Positions 1-4,507 of a stretch of DNA of 6,029 nucleotides are shown here, in pieces; the stretch's first letter is position 1; each line of letters opens with the position of its first letter. The stretch is from Cyanobacteria bacterium OH_CDB_58 (GTDB lineage: Bacteria; Cyanobacteriota; Vampirovibrionia; Gastranaerophilales; Gastranaerophilaceae). A program made the translations under genes and the position numbers. The notes beneath the pieces were generated by a model. That model was not told the origin of the DNA and ran no database searches. It worked only from the letters and a program-made list of their open reading frames with translations. The stretch is taken from contig JAEZLC010000108.1 of assembly GCA_023435965.1 (NCBI GenBank), positions 1-6,029 on the forward strand, in the 5' to 3' direction.

Positions 1-1479
1 CTCGTTATCGTGTGTTCCAACCATTACCCAGGTTCTTTCTGTGACATTTGAACCTCTGTAAGGATGTTCAGGTTTCTCAGGAACAACAAATTGAGTTAGC
101 CTCATACCTTGAAGATCGTACTCTTTCATAACGCTTTCAACAGGCAAAGTGAGCGTACCAAGATCTTCACAAACTATAGCATCTTTGTCCAGTCCCATTT
201 CTTTTGCTGCACCGATTACGATTTTTTCTACCAATGCACCATATCTATAAATCTGTTCTTTTGTAAGTTTTTTAATTCTTTTTTCTTTATCAGCTTCCAC
301 TTCATGGTTTAAATCACCTAAAGTCGCCACGGCAAATCTTGAAAGTTCAGGATGTTCAGGAGATGAGAATAATCTGCCGGCACCTTCTTCAATTTTGGGC
401 TTTCTGCCTGCCTTATAAACCCAAGGATCAATTAAGCCTACGATATGATCTATTCTTACTCCGCCCGGATTTTCTCTGAACATTTTTTTGTATAGCTCTT
501 TCATAAGAAGACCGGCTTCACCCAAGGAACCATCCTGATTAAACAATTTCTCAGGATTAACAACAGGGAAACCCCATGCCTGACCATCTTCTGAAAAATA
601 ATCAGGAGGACATCCAAGCATCCAGCCATCCAAGAATAGTGATTGGTAAGCCCAAATATCTCTATCTGAAAAAGCAACCTGTCTGTCAGCTATCATTTTA
701 AGGTCTTTTGAAGCAGCGTATTTCTTTGCGTCTTCGTTTTGAACAGAAATCACAAACTGACAAAACGAATAAAATTCAATTGTATCTGCATATTTTTTTT
801 CAATTTCTTCTTTTCTTGCTGCAAAGATTTTTGCTTCTTCATCATTTTTTGGATTCAAAAGTCTCTTATCAACATCATTAGACCAGTTAGGCCAATAATC
901 ATTAGAATTTTCTATCGTCAACGCTTCATATAAAGCATCATTGTTTAACCAAAACCCGTTCTCTTTTTTAAACTTGACGAAAGCAGAAACTAATTTTTTA
1001 GGATTAGCTTTTTTAAAATTGTCAAACGCTTCTTTCAACGCTTCTTCTTGAACTGAATAAATATATGAATATGCAGTTCTATTAACCTCTTTATTAGGAT
1101 TGTTGTCTACAACCTTTCTGAAAGTTTCTTCTGAAAGAATGTTGTTCCATTCTTTCGTCGTAAGCTGTTCTAAATCAATGAATAAAGGATTATTAGAGAA
1201 AATAGTACCTGTATATGGAGAAGAGTCTATACCTTTTGTTTTTCCGCTCGGACCAACCTGAACAGCATTAAAAACACCACTTAAAAAATCAAATAAATTT
1301 CTGGCCGCACAAGAGTTTGTAGTGCCAAATCCAGTGTTGTTTCCCTCTATTGATGGAAAGCTATTTGCATGTGCAATAAAAGCCATATGTTTTTTACCCA
1401 AAACTTTTAAAGCTTTGCCTATAACTTTTTTTGATTCATTAGTAAAACAAACTTCTTTTCTCTCTTTACAGCTCACCAC
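1..1479 (-). CDS. malQ: 4-alpha-glucanotransferase (amylomaltase, GH77), 3' end beyond window
   Basis: This is a cytoplasmic disproportionating enzyme that moves alpha-1,4-glucan segments between maltodextrins, in glycogen/maltodextrin turnover. I translated 493 codons without a stop; the C-terminus lies left of the window. Family motifs appear in order: an N-terminal substrate-site block around residues 73-105 (VGPSG, SSPYTG, NNPLFIDLE), GCPPDYFSEDGQAWGFP (289-305), the nucleophile in RIDH (Asp344), the acid/base in CEDLG (Glu438) and the third acid in THDN (Asp491). The match to GH77 is clear and all three catalytic acids are present. The start is GTG at 1479: an in-frame TGA lies two codons upstream, and AAGGA (1492-1488) sits 8 nt away. 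A second GTG follows directly at 1476. The stretch between nucleophile and acid/base is 94 residues, against 47 in Thermus aquaticus amylomaltase (Asp293 to Glu340), and the region before the nucleophile is also longer. The promoter is probably the TG-extended -10 at 1515-1523; read-through from the kinase genes is possible because no good terminator separates them. Confidence 0.93.
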   Translation of the reverse strand, partial: MVSCKERKEVCFTNESKKVIGKALKVLGKKHMAFIAHANSFPSIEGNNTGFGTTNSCAARNLFDFLSGVFNAVQVGPSGKTKGIDSSPYTGTIFSNNPLFIDLEQLTTKEWNNILSEETFRKVVDNNPNKEVNRTAYSYIYSVQEEALKEAFDNFKKANPKKLVSAFVKFKKENGFWLNNDALYEALTIENSNDYWPNWSNDVDKRLLNPKNDEEAKIFAARKEEIEKKYADTIEFYSFCQFVISVQNEDAKKYAASKDLKMIADRQVAFSDRDIWAYQSLFLDGWMLGCPPDYFSEDGQAWGFPVVNPEKLFNQDGSLGEAGLLMKELYKKMFRENPGGVRIDHIVGLIDPWVYKAGRKPKIEEGAGRLFSSPEHPELSRFAVATLGDLNHEVEADKEKRIKKLTKEQIYRYGALVEKIVIGAAKEMGLDKDAIVCEDLGTLTLPVESVMKEYDLQGMRLTQFVVPEKPEHPYRGSNVTERTWVMVGTHDNE

Positions 1480-1487
1480 TACTCATT

Positions 1488-1492
1488 TCCTT
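1488..1492 (-). promoter_or_regulatory. Ribosome binding site deciding the malQ GTG start
   Basis: AAGGA on the minus strand lies 8 nt before GTG 1479 and 11 nt before the second GTG at 1476. The nearer ATG (1486-1484) is only 1 nt from it and opens a six-codon frame (MSSGEL, stop at 1468-1466) out of frame with malQ, so it is a poor start. The site therefore favours GTG 1479 for malQ. Confidence 0.65.
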
Positions 1493-1514
1493 ATTAATCT
1501 AATATCTTAAAGCA

Positions 1515-1523
1515 ATTGTACCA
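1515..1523 (-). promoter_or_regulatory. TG-extended -10 promoter of malQ
   Basis: The minus strand reads TGG followed by TACAAT, a five-of-six match to the sigma-70 -10 box with the TGn extension. No good -35 lies 17 nt upstream (TATAAA-like), which the extension can compensate. A start site near 1508 would give a leader of about 30 nt before GTG 1479, with the Shine-Dalgarno inside it. This is inferred from sequence only. Confidence 0.5.
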
Positions 1524-1560
1524 TTTACTTGAGTTTTTTTATACCCACGAATTTTTTAAC

Positions 1561-1575
1561 GTAAAAGATTTTTAC
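1561..1575. repeat. Perfect inverted repeat GTAAAA-GAT-TTTTAC
   Basis: Two 6-base arms flank a 3-base centre, beginning 2 bases downstream of the second kinase's stop codon and about 40 bases upstream of the malQ -10. It has no following U-run on the minus strand, so it is a weak candidate for a terminator. It could be an operator, an mRNA 3' hairpin, or chance in AT-rich DNA. Confidence 0.3.
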
Positions 1576-1577
1576 AA

Positions 1578-2249
1578 TTAATCAAGAGCTCCTGTGTCAA
1601 GCAATTTCTTAACGTCAGCGACTATTGTTTTATGAATTTCTTTAGGAGAAAGAGTTCCGTCAATAGTAATAAAACCGTGTTTTTTCACCATTTTTTGATA
1701 TTCCTCAAGGCATTTTCCTTGATATATTTGAAAACTTTTATAAAAATCAGAGCTCAAACCGATGTCTCGTCCTGATTCCCAATAATCTAATCCCGTAGTG
1801 CCGATGATGCGTTTCAATAGAATTTCAACAGGCACATTAAGATAAAAAACCAAATCAGGTTTGGGTGCGTAACTATATAGCTTTTCTAGCCATTCAAGAT
1901 TATGCCCTCTTACAACATCTCTTGCATAAGCAGTATAAGTATAGCGATCCAAAAGGACAACAAAACCCGCCTTAAGTGCAGGAAGAATAGTTGTTTCCAG
2001 CCTGTCTGCGAAGTCTGCTGCATATAACAAGCTGAAGGTTGTAGCATTTAGAAGATTTCTTTCTTTGGCATCATCGATCGCATCTGCGATGAACCTTGAG
2101 GTTTTCCATTCACTTACCATCGCACCGTAAGACTGATCTTCTATCCATCTTTTAAGCATATTAATCTGGGTAGATTTTCCAGAACCATCAGTCCCTTCAA
2201 TTACTACCAGCAAACCTTTGTATCCGTGAGGTGATTGGTAAGTTGTCAT
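1578..2249 (-). CDS. Thymidylate-kinase-like P-loop kinase, second of a tandem pair
   Basis: This 223-residue protein has the length and motif order of bacterial dTMP kinases (TMK, COG0125-type), which phosphorylate dTMP to dTDP in the cytoplasm. Visible are the P-loop EGTDGSGKST (18-27), a conserved block FSLLYAADFADRLE (72-85), the DRY motif (101-103) followed by TYTAYARDVVRG, and a lid-like region with YWESGRDIGLS (156-166). Two substrate motifs differ from canonical TMKs: SEWKTS (47-52) stands where REPGGT is expected, and ARD replaces the AYQG after DRY. Kinase activity is likely, but the substrate is not certain to be dTMP. The ATG directly follows the TAA of the upstream paralogue (no intervening base), with GGGGA about 11 nt upstream inside that gene, so translation is probably coupled. 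The N-terminal QSPHGYKG lines up with the paralogue's SQPHNLKG. An annotation as plain tmk is reasonable if the genome has no other copy. Confidence 0.88.
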   Translation of the reverse strand: MTTYQSPHGYKGLLVVIEGTDGSGKSTQINMLKRWIEDQSYGAMVSEWKTSRFIADAIDDAKERNLLNATTFSLLYAADFADRLETTILPALKAGFVVLLDRYTYTAYARDVVRGHNLEWLEKLYSYAPKPDLVFYLNVPVEILLKRIIGTTGLDYWESGRDIGLSSDFYKSFQIYQGKCLEEYQKMVKKHGFITIDGTLSPKEIHKTIVADVKKLLDTGALD

Positions 2250-2921
2250 TTATAGATTAATCCCCTTTTTTGCCAATACTTTTTTTACTTCTTCCCTAAA
2301 TACAATTTGTTTTGCGTGGATTGATTCCTTTGCATCTATCTCTAGAATGCCATACTCATCTACCATTTTTATGTATTCGTCATTTACCCTTTTTTGAAAT
2401 ATTTTATAACTTTCATAAGGATCATTGCTCAACTTCAAATCCATACCTGCTTCATAAAACTTTGGGGCACGATTAGAACAAATTCTCTCTAAGGAAACAT
2501 CAACCGGGACATGAAAATATGCCGCCAAATCAGGCTGAACAGCAAATCCGTACATATGCCTAACCCAATCAGGATCAACGCCGCGAGCAACATCTCTTGC
2601 AAAAGCCGTATAAACGTAGCGATCTGCGAGAACTATAAACCCGGCCTTCAATGCTGGTATAATTACCTGCTCAAGCCTATCCGCAAAATCTACAGCATGC
2701 AACAAGCTAAAAGTTCTGGGGCTTAGAAGATTTTTTTTCTTAGCCATTTTTGTAGTTTGAGAAATCAAATCAGACGAGTTCCATTCAGTAAAAATCACAT
2801 CCTGCTTGAGTGACCTTAACCAATCCCTGAGAATGACGAGTTGCGTTGACTTTCCGGAACCATCTATTCCTTCAACACAAATTAGCGTCCCTTTTAAATT
2901 ATGCGGCTGAGAAAATCTCAA
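2250..2921 (-). CDS. Thymidylate-kinase-like P-loop kinase, first of a tandem pair
   Basis: This 223-residue paralogue of the next gene is about 45% identical by eye, with essentially no gaps apart from a one-residue offset. Motifs: P-loop EGIDGSGKST (17-26), FSLLHAVDFADRLE (71-84), DRY (100-102) followed by VYTAFARDVARG, and a lid-like FYEAGMDLKLS (155-165). As in its partner, TEWNSS (45-50) replaces the TMK REPGGT loop and ARD replaces AYQG. Both Walker A lysines are intact, so neither copy looks dead. The start is TTG at 2921: GAGGA (2934-2930) is 8 nt upstream, the frame closes at a TAA (2939-2937), and the N-terminus aligns with the paralogue from there. Because canonical TMKs are homodimers, a heterodimer of the pair is conceivable (inference). 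A promoter may lie at 2952-2979. It could be a true dTMP kinase or a related nucleotide/nucleoside kinase. Confidence 0.88.
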   Translation of the reverse strand: MRFSQPHNLKGTLICVEGIDGSGKSTQLVILRDWLRSLKQDVIFTEWNSSDLISQTTKMAKKKNLLSPRTFSLLHAVDFADRLEQVIIPALKAGFIVLADRYVYTAFARDVARGVDPDWVRHMYGFAVQPDLAAYFHVPVDVSLERICSNRAPKFYEAGMDLKLSNDPYESYKIFQKRVNDEYIKMVDEYGILEIDAKESIHAKQIVFREEVKKVLAKKGINL

Positions 2922-2929
2922 TTTATAAA

Positions 2930-2934
2930 TCCTC
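2930..2934 (-). promoter_or_regulatory. Ribosome binding site deciding the TTG start of the first kinase
   Basis: GAGGA on the minus strand is separated by 8 nt from TTG 2921-2919. No ATG or GTG occurs between the in-frame stop at 2939-2937 and this TTG, so it is the first usable start. Confidence 0.65.
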
Positions 2935-2951
2935 GTTTAAGTTTCTATCTA

Positions 2952-2979
2952 GTATTACATATTTTATCTGCACAAGCAA
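2952..2979 (-). promoter_or_regulatory. Candidate sigma-70 promoter of the kinase pair
   Basis: On the minus strand TTGCTT (2979-2974) and TAATAC (2957-2952) are 16 nt apart. Transcription would start near 2945, giving a leader of about 24 nt that contains the GAGGA site. The boxes match only moderately and the region is AT-rich, so other placements are possible. Confidence 0.35.
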
Positions 2980-3056
2980 CCCAAACTTAGATATATTAGC
3001 CACTTAGACAGATTTTAACTTTTAAAACGAATGCTGTAGAAGAAGAAAAACAAAGC

Positions 3057-3081
3057 AAAAAAAAACCGACTGAAGCCGGTT
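3057..3081 (-). terminator. Strong intrinsic terminator or attenuator upstream of the kinase pair
   Basis: The minus strand forms a 7-bp stem (AACCGGC against GTCGGTT, with one G-U pair) closed by a UUCA loop and followed without gap by seven more U residues. On the plus strand there is no U-run, so it works only for minus-strand transcription. It lies about 135 bases before the kinase TTG, so it ends either a separate short RNA or a leader of the kinase operon. Confidence 0.75.
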
Positions 3082-3097
3082 AAGTCTACCACATATT

Positions 3098-3124
3098 AGA
3101 GAGAGGAATTAGAGAGAGAGAATT
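3098..3124. repeat. Tandem purine-rich repeat (CU-rich on the minus strand)
   Basis: AGAGAGAGGAATT (3098-3110) is followed directly by AGAGAGAGAGAATT (3111-3124), a 13/14-base tandem duplication with a GA dinucleotide core. It lies inside the candidate RNA just upstream of its terminator. Confidence 0.7.
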
Positions 3125-3162
3125 TATAAATCTTTTTTGAATTCCTACTTATCATGTTCCAC

Positions 3163-3191
3163 GTTTTAAGTTCTTTTAACACATGTTTCAA
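3163..3191 (-). promoter_or_regulatory. Candidate promoter of the short RNA
   Basis: On the minus strand TTGAAA (3191-3186) and TAAAAC (3168-3163) are separated by 17 nt. The -35 is a reasonable match and the -10 matches four of six. It sits between the aminotransferase terminator and the second terminator, which is what makes it worth recording. Confidence 0.3.
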
Positions 3192-3231
3192 ACTTGATTT
3201 ACAATTCGTTACAAAAAGCAAATTACAAACA

Positions 3232-3263
3232 GAAAAAGACCAAGAAAAGCATCCTGGTCTTTT
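3232..3263 (-). terminator. Intrinsic terminator of the aminotransferase gene
   Basis: AAAAGACCA and TGGTCTTTT form a 9-bp stem with a 12-base loop, beginning 18 bases after the stop codon and merging into a run of five U residues on the minus strand. On the plus strand the same stem is followed by ATGTTTTT, so weak bidirectional action is possible, but no plus-strand gene feeds it. Confidence 0.72.
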
Positions 3264-3281
3264 ATGTTTTTATGAATATAC

Positions 3282-4403
3282 CTATTTATTGACTAACTGC
3301 GTTTTGTGTAAACAAGCAATAACATTGTTCACTACCGTTCTTTGCTCATCTTCCGTAAGCTCTGGGAACATCGGAAGGGACATTACTAATGTTGTATTCT
3401 CTTCTGTTCTTGGCAAAGATCCTTCTTTTTGAGGAAGATGACTGTGAACCTTCTGAAGATGCAATGGAACCGGATAATAAATCATAGCGCCTATTCCCGC
3501 CTCTTGTAAAAGCTTGTGAACTTCATCCCTATTTGGAACCTTAATAGTATATTGGTGATAAACACAATATGTGTTATCTAATTCTTTTGGAGTCTGCACT
3601 TCAGGATATTTTGCAAAAAGTTCATTATATCTATATGCATTTTCTCTTCTTTTTGCATTCCACTCTGCTATGTGTTTCATTTTAATTCTTAAAATCGCTG
3701 CCTGTATTTCATCAAGCCTGCTGTTAACGCCGATTTCATCGTGATAATAACGAACCGCACCACCGTGATTTCTCAAAGCAATAACTCTGTCTTTAATATA
3801 ATTGCTGTTTGTTGTGAGCATTCCGCCATCACCCATCGCACCAAGGTTTTTTGTCGGGAAGAAACTGAAACATCCTGCATCACCGAACGAACCTACCATT
3901 TTGCCTTTGAATGTAGCACCTATAGCCTGGCAACAATCTTCGATAACAAACAAATTATGACGCTTTGCAACGTCCATAATGACATCCATATCACAAGGCT
4001 GACCATATAAGTGGACAGGAATAATCGCTTTTGTTTTTGGAGTAATAGCTTTTTCTATCTCCTTAACATCTATATTAAAAGTATCCTTGTCAATATCAAC
4101 AAAAACAGGCTTAGCGCCAACGATACCGATCGCTTCTGTCGTTGCAACAAAGGTAAAAGCCACAGTGATAACTTCATCACCGGCACCTATATCTAAAGCT
4201 CTTAACGCCAAATGTAAGGCATCTGTTCCAGAATTTAGTGCAATAGAATTTTTTACACCGACAAACTCAGAAAACTCTTCTTCCAAAGCTTTATTATGTT
4301 TACCCAAAATATATGAACCGGATTTTAGAACCTCTAAAACCTCTGTTTCAATTTCTTTACCGATTTGTGCATATTGTCTTTTTAAATCAAGAATAGGTAT
4401 CAT
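3282..4403 (-). CDS. DegT/DnrJ/EryC1/StrS family PLP-dependent sugar aminotransferase
   Basis: This 373-residue, full-length member transfers an amino group, usually from glutamate, to a keto-sugar nucleotide during synthesis of amino sugars for surface glycans; it acts in the cytoplasm. Visible family features: N-terminal IPILDLKRQY, GTDALHLALRAL (59-70), FTFVATTEA (83-91), HLYGQPCDMD (131-140), EDCCQAIGA (155-163) with Asp156 and Gln159 as expected cofactor contacts, and FSFFPTKNLGAMGDGG (179-194) with Lys185 as the Schiff-base lysine. The NSRLDEIQAA motif is at 227-236. The C-terminal half (EWNAKRR, VYHQYTI, YYPVPLHLQ, SLPMFPEL) looks most like the FdtB/QdtB 3-amino-3,6-dideoxyhexose transaminases, and WbpE/WlbA-type enzymes share much of the pattern, so the exact sugar is open. 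The start ATG has AGGAG (4414-4410) 6 nt upstream. No sugar dehydratase, isomerase or acetyltransferase is nearby, and a terminator follows, so it appears monocistronic here. Confidence 0.93.
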   Translation of the reverse strand: MIPILDLKRQYAQIGKEIETEVLEVLKSGSYILGKHNKALEEEFSEFVGVKNSIALNSGTDALHLALRALDIGAGDEVITVAFTFVATTEAIGIVGAKPVFVDIDKDTFNIDVKEIEKAITPKTKAIIPVHLYGQPCDMDVIMDVAKRHNLFVIEDCCQAIGATFKGKMVGSFGDAGCFSFFPTKNLGAMGDGGMLTTNSNYIKDRVIALRNHGGAVRYYHDEIGVNSRLDEIQAAILRIKMKHIAEWNAKRRENAYRYNELFAKYPEVQTPKELDNTYCVYHQYTIKVPNRDEVHKLLQEAGIGAMIYYPVPLHLQKVHSHLPQKEGSLPRTEENTTLVMSLPMFPELTEDEQRTVVNNVIACLHKTQLVNK

Positions 4404-4409
4404 GCTCTT

Positions 4410-4414
4410 CTCCT
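4410..4414 (-). promoter_or_regulatory. Ribosome binding site of the aminotransferase gene
   Basis: AGGAG on the minus strand lies 6 nt before the ATG at 4403 within a purine-rich run, the strongest Shine-Dalgarno in the window. Confidence 0.7.
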
Positions 4415-4434
4415 CTTATTTCTCCATAACACAA

Positions 4435-4443
4435 GTTTAGCAT
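4435..4443 (-). promoter_or_regulatory. Possible TG-extended -10 of the aminotransferase gene
   Basis: The minus strand reads TGC followed by TAAACT, four of six to the -10 consensus with a TGn extension, about 30 bases before the Shine-Dalgarno. The -35 position holds only AT-rich sequence (TATAAA-like). The gene may instead be read through from radA, because the sequence after radA shows only a weak hairpin. Confidence 0.3.
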
Positions 4444-4456
4444 AACAACCCTATGC

Positions 4457-4505
4457 CTTTATAAAATCTTTATAATGAAATAAGGGATTTTAACCCTCTT
4501 TATAA
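4457..4505. repeat. Three copies of CTTTATAA in the radA/aminotransferase spacer
   Basis: Identical octamers start at 4457, 4468 and 4498, with start-to-start steps of 11 and 30 bases, near one and three turns of DNA. Between the second and third is AGGG-ATTTTAA-CCCT (4483-4497), a short hairpin with no proper U-run on the minus strand. They could be regulator sites, or only reflect AT-rich spacer composition. Confidence 0.45.
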
Positions 4506-4507
4506 GA

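Larger units (their letters stand above)
3057..3156 (-). ncRNA. Candidate small RNA or attenuated leader, about 100 nt
   Basis: Nothing here matches an RNA family I can name. The case rests on boundaries: TTGAAA (3191-3186) and TAAAAC (3168-3163) spaced 17 nt apart upstream, and a strong terminator at the 3' end. The inferred RNA contains two near-identical CU-rich tracts (complement of 3098-3110 and 3111-3124), and AGGAAUU/AAUUCCU arms (3146-3140 and 3110-3104) that could pair over a 29-nt loop. UUCCUCUCUCU is complementary to purine-rich Shine-Dalgarno regions, which would suit a trans-acting regulator. A 19-codon frame (ATG at 3155, stop at 3098-3096, starting MISRNSKK) is also present, so a leader peptide is an alternative. 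The -10 match is weak. Confidence 0.35.
2922..3281. other. 360-base non-coding stretch between aminotransferase and kinase pair
   Basis: No convincing protein gene is present on either strand. Read on the minus strand it holds, in order, the aminotransferase terminator (3263-3232), a segment with promoter-like boxes and CU-rich repeats, a second terminator (3081-3057), and the kinase promoter and ribosome binding site. Two terminators in series with no gene between them suggest that a separate short transcript lies in the middle. Confidence 0.6.

Noticed and set aside
109..1510. Plus-strand open frames at 109-312, 739-933 and 1322-1510
   Set aside because: They lie antisense to the malQ coding region (the last also covers its start), are Phe/Ile/Asn-rich or without recognisable motifs, and have no clear ribosome site. 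The minus-strand GH77 motifs explain the DNA.
1561..1575. Intrinsic terminator after the second kinase
   Set aside because: The 6-bp stem is almost all A-T and is followed by GTTAAAAAA rather than a U-run on the minus strand, so termination is unlikely to be strong.
3057..3160. T-box or known riboswitch in the leader before the kinases
   Set aside because: No T-box GGUGG-type motif or other aptamer core that I can recognise, and no clear antiterminator pairing by eye. It is kept only as an unnamed RNA candidate.
3154..3432. Plus-strand 92-codon frame across the non-coding stretch and the aminotransferase end
   Set aside because: Its second half is antisense to conserved aminotransferase sequence and its first half covers the terminator hairpin at 3234-3263. 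No Shine-Dalgarno was seen.
3741..4440. Plus-strand frames at 3741-4010, 4011-4196 and 4087-4440
   Set aside because: These are complements of the DegT-family coding region, which has continuous family motifs on the minus strand.
4483..4497. Intrinsic terminator after radA
   Set aside because: Only four pairs (AGGG/CCCT) and an interrupted TTATTTC tail, too weak to call as a terminator.
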